Source: Alloalcanivorax venustensis ISO4
GTDB taxonomy: Bacteria > Pseudomonadota > Gammaproteobacteria > Pseudomonadales > Alcanivoracaceae
Assembly: GCF_015356855.1 (NCBI RefSeq)
Contig: NZ_ARXR01000013.1
Location: 1 to 64,000, forward strand
DNA length: 64,000 nt
Direction of reading: 5' to 3'
The notes under the pieces were generated by a model. The model was not told the origin of the DNA. It saw nothing but the letters and a program-made list of their open reading frames with translations, and did not search any database. The position numbers were made by a program, and so were the translations under genes. How positions within the stretch are numbered: position 1 is the first letter of the stretch; the number at the start of each line of letters is the position of its first letter. This document shows positions 37,761 to 50,148 of this stretch, piece after piece.

Positions 37761-39086
37761 TTAATCGTCGTAGCGCTTCCAATTACTTTCCGCGTTCTTG
37801 CGGCGCAGGGTGCGCAGCTTGTCGGCAATCCGGATTTCCAGCCCCCGCTCCACCGGCTCGTAGAGGCGGGTGTCGCGCAGCTCCACGGGAAAATAGTTCT
37901 CGCCGTCGACGAAGGCGTCGGGAAAATCGTGGGCGTAGTGGTATTCGGCGCCGTAGCCTTCGTTCTTCATCAGCTTGGTGGGCGCGTTACGCAGATGCAG
38001 CGGCACGTCGTTGCTGGGGTTGGCGGCCACCAGGGCGCGCGCCGCGTTATAGGCGTTGTAGACCGCGTTGCTCTTCGGCGCCACCGCCACATAGGCGATC
38101 GCCTGGGCCACCGCCAGCTCGCCTTCGGGGCTGCCGAGGCGCTCCTGAACGTCCCAGGCATTGAGGCACAGGGTGAGCGCGCGCGGGTCGGCGTTGCCGA
38201 TCTCCTCGCTGGCCATGCGCACCACCCGCCGGGCGATGTAGAGCGGGTCGCAGCCGCCGTCGAGCATGCGCGCGAACCAGTACAGCGCGGCGTCCGGGTC
38301 GGAGCCGCGCACCGCCTTGTGCAGCGCGCTGATCTGGTCGTAGAAAACGTCGCCGCCCTTGTCGAAGCGCCGCACCGCGTCGCGCAGCACCTCTTCCATC
38401 AGCGGCCGATCGATGCGCGGTTGCTCCCCGTCGGTGAGGTCCAGGGCGATCTCCAGCATATTCAGCAGCCGGCGGGCGTCACCGTCGGCGTAGCCGAGCA
38501 GCAGGTCGCGGGCGTCGTCCTCGATCACCGTGTCCGCCAGTTCCGGCTCCGCCAGGGCGCGGTTGAGCAGGCCGTCCAGGTCGGCCCGTTCCAGGCCGCG
38601 CAACCGGTACACCCGGGCCCGGGACAGCAGCGCGTTGTTCAATTCGAAGGAGGGGTTTTCCGTGGTGGCGCCGATGAAGATCACCGTGCCCTCCTCCACG
38701 TGCGGCAGGAAGGCGTCCTGCTGGGCCTTGTTGAAACGGTGCACCTCGTCGACGAACAGCACCGTGCGCCGGCCCTGCCCCAGCCGCGCCTTGGCCTGAT
38801 CGACGGCGGCGCGGATGTCCTTGACCCCGGACAGCACCGCCGACAGCGTGATGAACTCGGCGTCCACGGAGCGGGCGAGAATCAACGCCAGGGTGGTCTT
38901 GCCGGTGCCCGGCGGGCCCCACAGGATCATCGAGTGCAGCTGACCGCGCTCGCTGGCCTGGCGCAGGGGTTTGCCGGGGCCCACCAGGTGTTTCTGGCCG
39001 ACGTATTCGTCCAGATCGGCGGGACGCAACCGCGCCGCCAGCGGCTGGGCGGCGGCGCGGTTGTCGGTTTCGAACAGATCGTTCAT
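37761..39086 (-). CDS. rarA: Replication-associated recombination protein A (MgsA)
   Basis: A 441-residue clamp-loader-like AAA+ ATPase acting at stalled forks. The N-terminus [27 protein letters not shown] is typical. Walker A is [13 protein letters not shown] (about 52-64), Walker [13 protein letters not shown], sensor 1 [12 protein letters not shown]. The C-terminal tetramerisation region follows ([17 protein letters not shown]). The ATG overlaps the lolA stop (ATGA). ftsK-lolA-rarA-serS is a conserved order. Confidence 0.96.
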   Translation of the reverse strand: MNDLFETDNRAAAQPLAARLRPADLDEYVGQKHLVGPGKPLRQASERGQLHSMILWGPPGTGKTTLALILARSVDAEFITLSAVLSGVKDIRAAVDQAKARLGQGRRTVLFVDEVHRFNKAQQDAFLPHVEEGTVIFIGATTENPSFELNNALLSRARVYRLRGLERADLDGLLNRALAEPELADTVIEDDARDLLLGYADGDARRLLNMLEIALDLTDGEQPRIDRPLMEEVLRDAVRRFDKGGDVFYDQISALHKAVRGSDPDAALYWFARMLDGGCDPLYIARRVVRMASEEIGNADPRALTLCLNAWDVQERLGSPEGELAVAQAIAYVAVAPKSNAVYNAYNAARALVAANPSNDVPLHLRNAPTKLMKNEGYGAEYHYAHDFPDAFVDGENYFPVELRDTRLYEPVERGLEIRIADKLRTLRRKNAESNWKRYDD

Positions 39087-39694
39087 TGCTGGTTGATGAT
39101 GTCGGTGCCTTCCGGCGGCTGGAAGTCGAAGCGGTCCGCGGCGGGCGCCTTGTTGAGGGTGAGATCGCGGAAATCGATCACCGTTTTCTGGCCCAGGGCG
39201 TCTTCCAGGCGCATGGATACCGGGCGCTGCCCGTCGAAGGTCACGTCCAGGGTTTCAAACAGCGGGTCGCTGCCGCGCGGCTTCAGGCGGTAGGTGATGT
39301 TGTCGCCGTTGCGGTCCTGCTCTTCAACGCGGAACGCCTTGCCCACCGCCGACGGGTCGCCGCCGAACAGCAGCGCCGGGGTCTCGCTGAGGTTTTCGTT
39401 GAGCGGCCGCACCACCACCTGCTCAAGATCGGCGTCGTAGACCCAGACGGTTTCGCCGTCGGACACCGCCAGCTGCTCGTAGGGCCGCTCGGTGTGCCAG
39501 TAAAAACGGTTGCCGCGCGCCACTTCCATGGTGCCGGAGGCTTCCTGGGCGCGGCGCCCGTCCTGGTCGAGCACGGTCTGCTCGAAGCCGCCGCGCAGGC
39601 TCTCCAGCCCCTGCAGCTTGGCGACCAGATCCTCGGCGGCGTTCGCCAGGGCCAGGGAGGGCAGCAGTGTTACCAACATTAAAAGCTTGTACAT
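39083..39694 (-). CDS. lolA: Outer-membrane lipoprotein carrier protein
   Basis: A 203-residue periplasmic chaperone that carries lipoproteins from LolCDE to LolB. The signal peptide MYKLLMLVTLLPSLALANA has no lipobox cysteine. The mature part opens with LVAKLQGLESLRGGFEQTVLDQDG and has the aromatic GNRFYWHTERPYEQL strand. GGAACCCC precedes the ATG. It sits between ftsK and rarA, 12 nt after ftsK. Confidence 0.95.
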   Translation of the reverse strand: MYKLLMLVTLLPSLALANAAEDLVAKLQGLESLRGGFEQTVLDQDGRRAQEASGTMEVARGNRFYWHTERPYEQLAVSDGETVWVYDADLEQVVVRPLNENLSETPALLFGGDPSAVGKAFRVEEQDRNGDNITYRLKPRGSDPLFETLDVTFDGQRPVSMRLEDALGQKTVIDFRDLTLNKAPAADRFDFQPPEGTDIINQQ

Positions 39695-39706
39695 AGGGGT
39701 TCCTTG

Positions 39707-42022
39707 TCAGACCGGCGGCGGCGCGATCACTTCGCGCTGGCCATTGTGTCCGGCTTCGGACACCACGCCGGCCATTTCCATGGCTTCCACCAGGCGGGCC
39801 GCCCGGTTGTAGCCGATCTTGAGTTTACGTTGCACCGAAGAGATGGAGGCGCGGCGGGACTGGGTGACATAGGCCACCGCCTCGTCGTAGAGCGGGTCGT
39901 CTTCCTCGCCGCCGTCGGCGCTTTCCATACCCGGCAGGGGCGCCGACAAATCCGAGCCCCCTTCGAGAATCTCCTCGAGATAATCCGGCTCGCCGCGCTT
40001 GCGCCAGTCGTCGCAAACCCGGTGCACCTCTTCATCTGAGACAAAGGCGCCGTGCACCCGTTCCGGCATGCTGGTGCCGGCGGGCAAATAAAGCATGTCG
40101 CCGTGGCCGAGCAGCTGCTCCGCCCCGCCCTGGTCGAGCACCGTGCGCGAGTCGATCTTGGACGACACCTGGAAACCGATCCGCGACGGCACGTTGGCCT
40201 TGATCAGGCCGGTGATCACATCCACCGACGGGCGCTGGGTGGCGAGAATCAGGTGGATGCCGGCGGCCCGGGCCTTCTGGGCGATACGGGCGATCAGCTC
40301 TTCCACCTTCTTGCCGACGATCATCATCATGTCGGCGAACTCGTCGATCACGATCACGATGTACGGCAGCTTCACCGCCAGCGGCGCCTCTTCGTTCAGG
40401 TCCATGGGGTCGTTGGGCTTCCACAGCGGGTCCTTGAGCGGCTCGCCCTTCTTCTCCGCCTCGGCCAGCTTGCGGTTGTAGCCGGCGATATTACGCACGC
40501 CCACCGAGGCCATCAGCCGGTAGCGGCGCTCCATTTCACCCACGCCCCAGCGCAGCGCGCTGGCCGCCTCCTTCATGTCGGTGACCACCGGCGTGAGCAG
40601 ATGGGGGATGCCGTCATAGACCGCCAGTTCCAGCATCTTGGGGTCGATCAGGATCATCCGCACGTCTTCCGGATTGGCCTTGAACATCAGCGACAGCAGC
40701 ATCGCGTTCAGGCCCACGGATTTACCGGAACCGGTGGTGCCGGCCACCAGCAGGTGCGGCATCTTGCCGAGATCCGCCATCACCGGGTTGCCGGAAATGT
40801 CCTTGCCCAGCGCCAGGGTCAGCGGCGAAGCGGCATCGTCGAACATGCGCGAGCCGACCACCTCGGTGAGGCGGATCATCTCGCGCTGCTCGTTGGGAAT
40901 CTCGATGCCCACCGTGGTCTTGCCGGGGATCACTTCCACCACCCGCACACTGATCACCGCCAGGGAGCGGGCCAGATCCTTGGCCAGGTTGCTGATCTTG
41001 GACACCTTGATGCCCGCCGCCGGCTGAATCTCGAAGCGGGTGATCACCGGGCCGGGCTGCACCGCCACCACTTCGGCGTCGACGTTGAAGTCCTTGAGCT
41101 TGATCTCCAGCAGCCGGGACATGGCGTCCAGCGCTTCCTCGGAGTAACCGCCCTTGCTGTGGTCGTCCACCGCGTCGAGCAGCTCCAGCGGCGGCAGGTC
41201 GCCGCTCACCTGGGCGGTGAACAGGGCGCGCTGCTTCTCTTTCTGGACGCGCTCGCTCTTTTCCACCGGCTTGGCGGGCTGGGCGATCTTGGGCGGGGTG
41301 CGGTTTTCCTGTTTTTTCTTCGCTTCGGTGACCACCTGGGCGCGCTTGTGGCGCGCCTCGCGGGCGGCCTGGCGCTCGGCGCGCTGCTCGCGGCGCTGGG
41401 CGAACCAGGCCGGCACTTTCTGGCCGATGCCCAGCACCAGCGCGCCCAGGCGTTCGGCGAGGACGATCCAGGACAGGTCGGTGAACACGGTGACGCCGAT
41501 CAGGAACAGCGCCACCATCACCAGGGTGCCGCCCAGGGCGTTGAACGCCGCCAGCGACGCCTGCCCGACCACCTGGCCGAGAATGCCGCCGGCGTCCTCG
41601 GGCAGCGACAGGCCGGCGCCGGAGAAATGCATGTAGGCCAGCGCGGTGCCGCTCATCATGGTCAGCACGAAGCCCACCAGCCGCAGGCTGAACAGCGGCC
41701 AGCTGCCGGCCAGCCCGGCGTGGCGCTCGCGCAGCACCTTGAAGGCCCAGAACGCCACCAGCACCGGGAATACGTAGGCCATGTAGCCGAACAGGCCGAG
41801 CAGCAGATCGGCGCAGAAGGCGCCGGCGCGTCCGCCGGCGTTGCTCACCTGGCCGGCGTCGCCCACGTAGGACCAGCCCGGATCACCGCTGTCGTAGGTG
41901 ATCAGAGCCAGCAGCAGATACAGCGACAGGGCGATCAGGGCGATCACCATGCCTTCCATCAGGCCTTTCTTGAGATGGCGGGAAAACCCGGACGGTTTCG
42001 CGCCGGCGGCTGCCTTGGTCAC
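39707..42022 (-). CDS. ftsK: DNA translocase FtsK
   Basis: A 771-residue septal DNA pump. The N-terminal part has four to five membrane helices (about 20-190). A charged linker of only about 100 residues follows ([18 protein letters not shown]), then the motor with Walker [16 protein letters not shown] and Walker [14 protein letters not shown]. The C-terminal gamma winged helix reads KOPS sites ([29 protein letters not shown]). The short linker matches pseudomonad FtsK rather than the 1329-residue E. coli form. It starts with GTG after GAGG. Confidence 0.96.
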   Translation of the reverse strand: MTKAAAGAKPSGFSRHLKKGLMEGMVIALIALSLYLLLALITYDSGDPGWSYVGDAGQVSNAGGRAGAFCADLLLGLFGYMAYVFPVLVAFWAFKVLRERHAGLAGSWPLFSLRLVGFVLTMMSGTALAYMHFSGAGLSLPEDAGGILGQVVGQASLAAFNALGGTLVMVALFLIGVTVFTDLSWIVLAERLGALVLGIGQKVPAWFAQRREQRAERQAAREARHKRAQVVTEAKKKQENRTPPKIAQPAKPVEKSERVQKEKQRALFTAQVSGDLPPLELLDAVDDHSKGGYSEEALDAMSRLLEIKLKDFNVDAEVVAVQPGPVITRFEIQPAAGIKVSKISNLAKDLARSLAVISVRVVEVIPGKTTVGIEIPNEQREMIRLTEVVGSRMFDDAASPLTLALGKDISGNPVMADLGKMPHLLVAGTTGSGKSVGLNAMLLSLMFKANPEDVRMILIDPKMLELAVYDGIPHLLTPVVTDMKEAASALRWGVGEMERRYRLMASVGVRNIAGYNRKLAEAEKKGEPLKDPLWKPNDPMDLNEEAPLAVKLPYIVIVIDEFADMMMIVGKKVEELIARIAQKARAAGIHLILATQRPSVDVITGLIKANVPSRIGFQVSSKIDSRTVLDQGGAEQLLGHGDMLYLPAGTSMPERVHGAFVSDEEVHRVCDDWRKRGEPDYLEEILEGGSDLSAPLPGMESADGGEEDDPLYDEAVAYVTQSRRASISSVQRKLKIGYNRAARLVEAMEMAGVVSEAGHNGQREVIAPPPV

Positions 42023-43273
<1,251 letters not shown>

Positions 43274-43280
43274 CCGGAGA

Positions 43281-43988
43281 GTGATTCCCTGGCTGCCGCC
43301 GGGAAGTGACTTCCCGCCGCTCGAGGAGGCCCTGGACGACCCCAACGGCCTGCTCGCCGCCGGCAATGATCTGGCGCCGGACACGCTGATCAGCGCGTAC
43401 ACCAGGGGTATCTTCCCCTGGTACGACCCCAGCCAGCCGGTCCTGTGGTGGACCCCCAATCCCCGGTGCGTTTTTCGCCCCGGGGATTTTCATATCAGCC
43501 GCCGGCTCGGCCGCCACCTTCGCAATGCCGACCTGACCTTCTACCTGGACCGTGATTTCGAGCGGGTGATCGACGTCTGCGCGGCGCCCCGCGATGACGA
43601 CGGCGGCACCTGGATCACACCGGAAATGCGCGCCGCCTACCTGCGGCTGCACGCACTCGGCCACGCCCACTGCGTCACCGTGTTCGAGGACGGCGAGCTG
43701 GCCGGCGGGCTGTACGGCGTGCAGCTGGGCGGCGTGCTGTTCGGCGAATCCATGTTCTCGACCCGCACCAACGGCTCGAAAAGCGTGCTGGCGCTGCTGT
43801 GGCGGCTGGCGCCACGGCTCGGCATCCGCCTGCTGGACGCCCAGGTGGAGAGCGATCATCTGATGCGCCTGGGCGCCTTCCTGATGCCGCGGGTGGATTT
43901 CCAGCGGCAACTGGACGCCCTGATCACCGACACCACGCCCCTGCCCTGGCCGAAGGCGCCGATCCGCTGGAACGACGCCACGCCCTGA
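43281..43988 (+). CDS. aat: Leucyl/phenylalanyl-tRNA--protein transferase
   Basis: A 235-residue N-end rule enzyme adding Leu or Phe to proteins with N-terminal Lys or Arg. It marks them for ClpS-ClpAP, whose genes are also in this window. Family motifs are GLLAAGNDLAPDTLISAYTRGIFPW, PVLWWTPNPRCVF and GGLYGVQLGGVLFGESMFS. It begins with GTG (VIPWLPPG), with a distant GAAGAG and a too-close GGAG; no ATG is available. It follows trxB by seven bases. Confidence 0.94.
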   Translation: MIPWLPPGSDFPPLEEALDDPNGLLAAGNDLAPDTLISAYTRGIFPWYDPSQPVLWWTPNPRCVFRPGDFHISRRLGRHLRNADLTFYLDRDFERVIDVCAAPRDDDGGTWITPEMRAAYLRLHALGHAHCVTVFEDGELAGGLYGVQLGGVLFGESMFSTRTNGSKSVLALLWRLAPRLGIRLLDAQVESDHLMRLGAFLMPRVDFQRQLDALITDTTPLPWPKAPIRWNDATP

Positions 43989-43993
43989 ACCGG

Positions 43994-45973
43994 TTACCCG
44001 GCGGTGCCGCGCTGCTCCGCGTAATCCTGGTAGGTCCGGATACTCTCCGGGTTGGCCATGGCGTCCGGGTTGGCGACCTTCTCCAGGCTCTGACCGAGCA
44101 GCAGCTTCTTGATCGGCAGCTCCATTTTCTTGCCGGTCAGGGTGCGCGGCACGTCCGGCACGGCGACGATGTCGTTGGGCACATGGCGGGCGGAGAGGTT
44201 GTCGCGAATGCCGGCCTTGATCCGCCCTTTCAGGTCCTCGTCCAGGGACACGCCCTCACGCAGCACCACGAACAGCGGCATGAACGACTCCCGCCCCAGG
44301 TATTCCAGGTCCACCACCAGGCTGTCGAGCACCTCCGGCAGTTCCTCCACCACGCGGTAGATCTCGCTGGTGCCCATGCGAATGCCGTGGCGGTTGATGG
44401 TGGTGTCGGAACGGCCGTAGATCACCGCCCCGCCGCGTGGCGTGATGCGGATCCAGTCGCCGTGGCGCCAGATGCCGGGGAACACGTCGAAGTAGCTGTC
44501 GTGGTAGCGGTGGCCGCCCTCGTCGTTCCAGAAATACAGCGGCATGGAGGGCATCGGTTTGGTGACCACCAGCTCGCCCACTTCGTCGTCGAGAATGCGG
44601 CCGTCGTCGTCCATGGCGTAAACCGCCGTGCCCAGATAGCGGCACTGCATTTCACCGGCGTACACCGGCTGGATCGGACAGGCGCCCACGTAGGAGGCGG
44701 CCACATCGGTGCCGCCGCTGATGGCGGCGATCAGCACGTCACCCAGCTGATCCATGATCCAGCGGTAGCCCTCCTCCGGCAGCGGTGACCCGGTGGAACC
44801 CACGGTGCGGATGCGTCCGGTGTCCACCCATTGCGACGGCTCGATCTCCGCCTTCTTGCAGTTCAGGAAGTAGGCGGCGCCGGCGCCGAACACGGTGATG
44901 CCGGTCTCCTCGGCGAAACGCCACAGGGTGCCGAGATCCGGATAGCCCGGGTTGCCGTCGTACAGACAGATGGTGGCGCCGGTGAGCAGCCCGGACATCT
45001 GCGAATTCCACATGATCCAGCCGGTGGTGGTGAACCACATGAAGCGGTCATCCGGGCCCAGGTCCAGATGCAGGGCGTGATTGAGCAGCCCGTTGATCAG
45101 CGCGCCGCCGTGGCCGTGCACGATCGGCTTGGGCATGCCGGTGGTGCCGGAGGAATAGACCACCCAGATCGGGTGATCGAACGGCAGCTGCTCGAACGCC
45201 ATGGGCGCGTCGCGCTGGATCATCGAGGCCCAGGAACGGGCACCCGGCAATGCCGCGCCGTTATCCAGGTACGGCAGCAGCACCAGATGCTCCAGGGTGG
45301 GCAGGTCGTCGCGCAGGCCGGCGACCACATCCAGGCGGTCGAAATCCTTGCCGCCGTAGCGGTAGCCGTCCACCGCGATCATCACCTTCGGATCGATTTG
45401 CTGAAAGCGGTCGAGCACGCTGCGGGTGCCCATGTCCGGCGAACAGCTGGACCAGACCGCGCCGATGCTGGCGCAGGCCAGGAACGCCACCACCGTTTCC
45501 GGAATATTGGGCAGGTAGGCCACCACCCGGTCGCCGGGGCCCACGCCCAGGCCGCGCAGGCTGGCGGCGGTGGCGGCGATCTGCCGGTGCAGCTCGCCCC
45601 AGGTGAGGGTCTGGCGGCCGCGCAGCTCGGAACGGGATTCAATGGCCGGGCGCCCCGGGTCGCCGATATGAAAGCGGAACACCTGCTCGGCGAGATTCAG
45701 GCGGGCACCCTCGAACCATTTGGCGCCGGGCATGGCGTGGCCGTCCAGCACCCGGGTATAGGGCTGCGAATGGCGAATATCGAAGTATTCCCAGAGCGAC
45801 GCGTAGAAGCTCTCCAACTGGTCCACCGACCAGTCCCAGAGTTGCGGGTAATCGCTGAAGCTCAGCCCTTTCTCGGCCTTCAGCCAGTCCATGTAGTGGG
45901 TCAGGCGGCTGTTGGCCACGCGGTCGGCGTCCGGCGTCCAGAGCGGCGCCGGCGGGTTGTTGTTGCTGTTCAT
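43994..45973 (-). CDS. Acetoacetyl-CoA synthetase
   Basis: A 659-residue adenylate-forming enzyme of the acetoacetate--CoA ligase type. It activates acetoacetate, for instance from polyhydroxybutyrate or leucine breakdown. The ATP loop is VVYSSGTTGMPKPIVHGHGG. FTTTGWIMWNSQMSGLLTGA is typical of the AacS group. Hinge and C-terminal motifs are YGRSDTTINRHGIRMGTSEIY and LTGKKMELPIKKLL. GGGAGA precedes the ATG; the upstream extension to 46048 is unsupported. It is inserted between aat and bpt on the opposite strand. Confidence 0.9.
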   Translation of the reverse strand: MNSNNNPPAPLWTPDADRVANSRLTHYMDWLKAEKGLSFSDYPQLWDWSVDQLESFYASLWEYFDIRHSQPYTRVLDGHAMPGAKWFEGARLNLAEQVFRFHIGDPGRPAIESRSELRGRQTLTWGELHRQIAATAASLRGLGVGPGDRVVAYLPNIPETVVAFLACASIGAVWSSCSPDMGTRSVLDRFQQIDPKVMIAVDGYRYGGKDFDRLDVVAGLRDDLPTLEHLVLLPYLDNGAALPGARSWASMIQRDAPMAFEQLPFDHPIWVVYSSGTTGMPKPIVHGHGGALINGLLNHALHLDLGPDDRFMWFTTTGWIMWNSQMSGLLTGATICLYDGNPGYPDLGTLWRFAEETGITVFGAGAAYFLNCKKAEIEPSQWVDTGRIRTVGSTGSPLPEEGYRWIMDQLGDVLIAAISGGTDVAASYVGACPIQPVYAGEMQCRYLGTAVYAMDDDGRILDDEVGELVVTKPMPSMPLYFWNDEGGHRYHDSYFDVFPGIWRHGDWIRITPRGGAVIYGRSDTTINRHGIRMGTSEIYRVVEELPEVLDSLVVDLEYLGRESFMPLFVVLREGVSLDEDLKGRIKAGIRDNLSARHVPNDIVAVPDVPRTLTGKKMELPIKKLLLGQSLEKVANPDAMANPESIRTYQDYAEQRGTAG

Positions 45974-46147
45974 GGGCTCTCCCGTGCCGGTGCCCGGCGG
46001 AGGCCAACACAGCCCCCAAACCGCCACCGACGTTGTTTTGATTGTCATTATGTGGATACAAACCGGCTACAGACTAGCCAAGGCGCGGCCGCGAGGAAAG
46101 CGCCGAAGCGGTATTCCCGGAGGCCGCCGCTGGGCTAGAATGACGCC

Positions 46148-46870
46148 ATGAGCGATTTGTCCGAACTGCGTTTTTTCCGCACCCCCGCCCACCCCTGTAG
46201 TTACCTGGAGGGCCGGCAGGCGGCCACGCTTTTCGTCGATCCGCAGACGCCCCTGGATGCCAGGCTCTACAGCGAATTGTCGCGCCTCGGATTCCGCCGC
46301 AGCGGCGACTATCTCTACCGGCCCCACTGCGAGGGCTGCCAGGCCTGCATTCCGGCCCGGGTACGGGTGGCGGATTTCCGGCCCCGCCGCCGCCACCGCC
46401 GGCTGATCAAGCGCAACAGCGACCTTACCGTCAGCGAGGAACCGGCGCGCTACACCCGGGAAATCTACCGCCTCTACGCCCGCTATATCGACCAGCGCCA
46501 CGGTGACGGCGACATGTTTCCGCCCTCCGAGGAGCAGTTCACCGGCTTTCTCACCTGCGACTGGGCCGACACCCGCTTCCACTGTTTCCGTGACGCGGAC
46601 GACACGCTGCTGGCGGTGGCGGTCACCGACCACCTGGACGACGGTCTGTCGGCGGTCTACACCTTTTTCGATCCGGACCAGGAAGCCCGCGGCCTGGGTG
46701 TCAACGCCCTGCTCTGGCAGATTCAGGCCAGCCACCGTCTGGGGCTGCCCTATCTCTATCTGGGCTACTGGATCCGCCAGTGCCAGAAGATGAGCTACAA
46801 GAGCCAGTACCAGCCGCTGGAGCTGCTGCGTGACGGACGCTGGCGGCTGCACACCTCGGACGGTGGATAA
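46148..46870 (+). CDS. bpt: Aspartate/glutamate leucyltransferase
   Basis: A 240-residue ATE-family transferase that, in bacteria, adds Leu to N-terminal Asp or Glu. The cysteine-rich N-terminal part contains HPCSYLEGRQA and HCEGCQACIPARV, and the C-terminal GNAT-like core GLSAVYTFFDPDQEARGLGVNALLWQI. The terminus KMSYKSQYQPLELLRDGRW is typical. With aat, clpS and clpA it completes a local N-degron pathway. Confidence 0.95.
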   Translation: MSDLSELRFFRTPAHPCSYLEGRQAATLFVDPQTPLDARLYSELSRLGFRRSGDYLYRPHCEGCQACIPARVRVADFRPRRRHRRLIKRNSDLTVSEEPARYTREIYRLYARYIDQRHGDGDMFPPSEEQFTGFLTCDWADTRFHCFRDADDTLLAVAVTDHLDDGLSAVYTFFDPDQEARGLGVNALLWQIQASHRLGLPYLYLGYWIRQCQKMSYKSQYQPLELLRDGRWRLHTSDGG

Positions 46871-46883
46871 CCGTCAATAGCCT

Positions 46884-46912
46884 TTGCACGATAAGTCCAT
46901 TTACGGCACAAT
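46884..46912 (+). promoter_or_regulatory. Possible promoter of infA
   Basis: TTGCAC (46884-46889), a 17-nt spacer and CACAAT (46907-46912) lie 38 nt before the infA start. Four of six positions match consensus in the -10. Confidence 0.4.
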
Positions 46913-46950
46913 TGCGCTCCCTCTGAAGCCGAAGATCGGAATTTTACTGG

Positions 46951-47169
46951 ATGGCGAAAGAAGAGCAGATTGAATTGGAAGGGGTGGTTCTGGAAACCCT
47001 TCCGAACACCATGTTCCGCGTGAAGCTGGACAATGACCACATTATCACCGCCCATATTTCCGGGAAGATGCGCAAATTCTATATCCGCATCCTGACCGGT
47101 GACCGGGTCAAGGTGGAGATGTCGCCCTATGACCTGAGCAAGGGCCGCATCACGTTCCGGATGAAATAA
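46951..47169 (+). CDS. infA: Translation initiation factor IF-1
   Basis: A 72-residue S1-fold protein that occupies the ribosomal A site during initiation. The sequence [20 protein letters not shown], then [22 protein letters not shown] and [16 protein letters not shown], is the canonical IF-1. It is convergent with clpA and separated from it by a bidirectional terminator. Confidence 0.98.
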   Translation: MAKEEQIELEGVVLETLPNTMFRVKLDNDHIITAHISGKMRKFYIRILTGDRVKVEMSPYDLSKGRITFRMK

Positions 47170-47200
47170 TCCGCCGCCGGCGCCAGCGACGCGCCCGCAA

Positions 47201-47228
47201 AAAAAACCCGGCCGAAGCCGGGTTTTTT
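47201..47228. terminator. Bidirectional terminator between infA and clpA
   Basis: A 12-bp stem, A6CCCGGC against GCCGGGT6, closes on a CGAA tetraloop. A-tracts and T-tracts on both sides make it functional for both converging genes. Confidence 0.92.
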
Positions 47229-47244
47229 ACGTTCAGGGGCGACC

Positions 47245-49509
47245 TCAGCAGGTCGCCTCCGCTTCGGACGCATCCACCGTCAGCACCAGTCCATCGTCGC
47301 CGGCGGTAATGCGTACCTGGCCGCCGCGGTCCGCCAATTCGCCGAACAGCAGCTTCTCCGCCAGGGGCTTCTTGATCTGCTCCTGGATCAAGCGGGCCAT
47401 GGGCCGGGCGCCCATGTCCTTGTCGTAGCCCTTGTCCGCGAGCCAGCGGCGCGCGCCGTCGTCCACGTCCAGCACCACCGCTTTCTCGTCCAGCTGCGCC
47501 TGCAGCTCCACCAGGAACTTGTCGACCACGCCCAGGATCACTTCCGGGGTGAGCGCGCTGAACTGGATGATGCCGTCCAGGCGGTTGCGGAACTCCGGCG
47601 AGAACACCTTCTTGAGCATTTCCATGCCGTCCGTGGACTGGTCCTGCTCGGTGAAGCCGATGGTGCGCTTATTGAGCACTTCGGCGCCGGCGTTGGTGGT
47701 CATGATCACGATCACGTTGCGGAAGTCCGCCTTGCGGCCGTTGTTATCGGTCAGGCTGGCGTTGTCCATCACCTGCAGCAGGATGTTGAACACCTCCGGG
47801 TGCGCCTTCTCGATTTCATCCAGCAGCAGCACGCAGTGTGGCGTCTTGGTGACCGCCTCGGTGAGCAGACCGCCCTGGTCGAAGCCGACGTAGCCCGGGG
47901 GCGCGCCGATCAACCGGCTGACGGTGTGCCGCTCCATGTACTCGGACATGTCGAAGCGCACCAGCTCCACGCCCAGGGCGCGGGCCAGCTGACGGCTGAC
48001 CTCGGTTTTGCCCACCCCGGTGGGGCCGGCGAACATAAAGGAGCCGATCGGCTTGTGGTCGGCCTTGAGACCGGCACGGGACAGTTTGATCGCCGCCGAA
48101 ATGGTGTCGATGGCGTCTTCCTGACCGAACACGGTCATCTTCAGATCCCGCTCCAGGTTCTGCAGCACTTCCTTATCGGAAGAGGACACCTGCTTGGGCG
48201 GAATCCGCGCGATTTTCGCCACGATGGCTTCCACGTCCGCCTGATCGATGGTTTCCTTGCGCTCGCCTTCCGGGCGCAAACGCTGCCAGGCACCGACCTC
48301 GTCGATCACGTCGATGGCCTTGTCCGGCAGGAAGCGGTCGTTGATGTAACGCGCGCTCAGCTCCGCCGCCGTCTTCAGGGCCGCGTCGGTGTAGACCACG
48401 TTGTGGTGCGCCTCGAAACGGCTCTTGAGCCCTTTAAGGATGCCCACGGTGTCTTCCACCGAGGGTTCCACCACGTCGATCTTCTGGAAGCGGCGGGACA
48501 GCGCCCGGTCCTTCTCGAAGATGGTGCGGTACTCGGTGAAGGTGGTGGAGCCCATGCACTTGAGCTCGCCGGAAGCCAGCATCGGCTTGAGCAGGTTGGA
48601 AGCGTCCATGACGCCGCCGGACGCCGCGCCGGCACCGATGATGGTGTGGATCTCATCGATGAACAGAATGGCGTTGTCCTGCTTGCGCAGTTCCGAGAGC
48701 AGATTCTTCAAGCGCTTCTCGAAATCACCCCGGTACTTGGTGCCCGCCAGCAGCGCGCCCAGGTCCAGGGAGTAGACGGTGGCGTCGAGCAGCGGCTCGG
48801 GCACCTTCTCTTCCACGATCATCCGCGCCAGACCCTCGGCGATGGCGGTCTTACCAACGCCGGGCTCGCCCACCAGCAAGGGGTTGTTCTTGCGGCGCCG
48901 GCAAAGAATCTGCGCGGCCCGCTCAATCTCGAACGCGCGGCCCACCAGCGGGTCGATACGGTCCGCGCGGGCCAGCTCGTTGAGGTTGCTGGCGTAGGAT
49001 TCCAGCGCGCTGGCCGGAGCGCCTTCGGCGCCGCCGTCCATTTCCTCGCGCTGTTCCGCGGCCGGGTCACTGTCTTCCACCTGGGAAATGCCGTGGGCGA
49101 TGAAATTGACCACGTCCAGACGGTGCACGTCCTGGCTGTTGAGCAGGTAAACCGCCTGGCTCTCCTGTTCGTTGAAGATCGCCACCAGCACGTTGGCGCC
49201 GGTGACTTCCTTATTACCCGAGGACTGCACGCTGAACACGGCGCGCTGCAGCACGCGCTGGAACCCCAGCGTCGGCTGCGTATCGCGTTCACCGTCTTCC
49301 GGCAGTAACGGGGTGGAGTCATCGATGAACTGAGTCAGGGCCTCGCGCAGCTCTTCCATATCGGCGCCGCAGGCGCGCAACACTTCCACCGCCGCCTCGT
49401 TATCGAGCAGCGCCAGCAACAGGTGTTCCACGGTCATGAATTCATGCCGGTGGCTGCGTGCGTGGTGGAAAGCCTCGTTGAGAGTCAGTTCCAGTTCTTT
49501 GCTGAGCAT
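47245..49509 (-). CDS. clpA: ATP-dependent Clp protease ATP-binding subunit ClpA
   Basis: A 754-residue Hsp100 unfoldase partnering ClpP. The N-domain (1-145) binds ClpS. The first AAA+ module has Walker [15 protein letters not shown] (about residue 213) and Walker [15 protein letters not shown]. The second has [13 protein letters not shown] and [14 protein letters not shown]. The ClpP-docking loop follows the pattern of the family (IGFTEQD). GAGG lies upstream of the ATG. clpS precedes it by 43 nt. Confidence 0.97.
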   Translation of the reverse strand: MLSKELELTLNEAFHHARSHRHEFMTVEHLLLALLDNEAAVEVLRACGADMEELREALTQFIDDSTPLLPEDGERDTQPTLGFQRVLQRAVFSVQSSGNKEVTGANVLVAIFNEQESQAVYLLNSQDVHRLDVVNFIAHGISQVEDSDPAAEQREEMDGGAEGAPASALESYASNLNELARADRIDPLVGRAFEIERAAQILCRRRKNNPLLVGEPGVGKTAIAEGLARMIVEEKVPEPLLDATVYSLDLGALLAGTKYRGDFEKRLKNLLSELRKQDNAILFIDEIHTIIGAGAASGGVMDASNLLKPMLASGELKCMGSTTFTEYRTIFEKDRALSRRFQKIDVVEPSVEDTVGILKGLKSRFEAHHNVVYTDAALKTAAELSARYINDRFLPDKAIDVIDEVGAWQRLRPEGERKETIDQADVEAIVAKIARIPPKQVSSSDKEVLQNLERDLKMTVFGQEDAIDTISAAIKLSRAGLKADHKPIGSFMFAGPTGVGKTEVSRQLARALGVELVRFDMSEYMERHTVSRLIGAPPGYVGFDQGGLLTEAVTKTPHCVLLLDEIEKAHPEVFNILLQVMDNASLTDNNGRKADFRNVIVIMTTNAGAEVLNKRTIGFTEQDQSTDGMEMLKKVFSPEFRNRLDGIIQFSALTPEVILGVVDKFLVELQAQLDEKAVVLDVDDGARRWLADKGYDKDMGARPMARLIQEQIKKPLAEKLLFGELADRGGQVRITAGDDGLVLTVDASEAEATC

Positions 49510-49552
49510 AGGCTACCTCACTGCTTGTTGCCCGCTCCGTTGCCGGAGACTA

Positions 49553-49954
49553 TCAGGCCTTTTCGACCTGGCACATCAGCGGATGCTGATTTTCACGGGC
49601 GTAGTCGACCACTTGCGCGGCCTTGGTTTCGGCGATGTCCTGGGGAAACACCCCGCACACCGCCTTCCCCCGGGTATGCACCGTCAGCATAACCCGGGTG
49701 GCTTGCTCGCGGTCCATGCGAAAGAAGGCTTCCAGCACCTCGACGACGAAATCCATGGGGGTGTAGTCGTCGTTCAACATCAATACTTTGTACATCGGCG
49801 GGCGCTTGAGTCGAGGCTTGGCTTCCTCAACGGTGGCCTCGCCATGACGATCGGGCTCATCCGGCTTGCCAGGGTCCGACGCCGGGCCCCAGATGTGGCC
49901 GGTAGAGCGCCTGTCGCTCATGTGAACAAATATCGGGTGTTGCTGCCTCTTCAT
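49553..49954 (-). CDS. clpS: ClpS adaptor for N-degron substrates
   Basis: A ClpS adaptor that hands proteins with destabilising N-termini to ClpAP. The core has [27 protein letters not shown], then [24 protein letters not shown], including the ND and hydrophobic-pocket residues. The start is uncertain: ATG at 49954 (AGAG six bases before, 133 residues), ATG at 49921 (122 residues) or GTG at 49981 (142 residues). The extra N-terminal residues are not conserved in the family. Confidence 0.93.
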   Translation of the reverse strand: MKRQQHPIFVHMSDRRSTGHIWGPASDPGKPDEPDRHGEATVEEAKPRLKRPPMYKVLMLNDDYTPMDFVVEVLEAFFRMDREQATRVMLTVHTRGKAVCGVFPQDIAETKAAQVVDYARENQHPLMCQVEKA

Positions 49955-50148
49955 AACCATCTCTAACGGTTGTATACCCACCGGCGTCAGCGGGCAATGA
50001 ACAAATGAGGGGTGTCCGGGTATTTTTCAATCCCCACCGGGGGTTGACACCCTCGCGGCCTTAGGGAACAGTTGATCAAAAACCAGCCTATTCTATCGCA
50101 GCCGCGATAAATAAGAACAATCACAGCCAGCGGCCAGAGGGAAGGACC

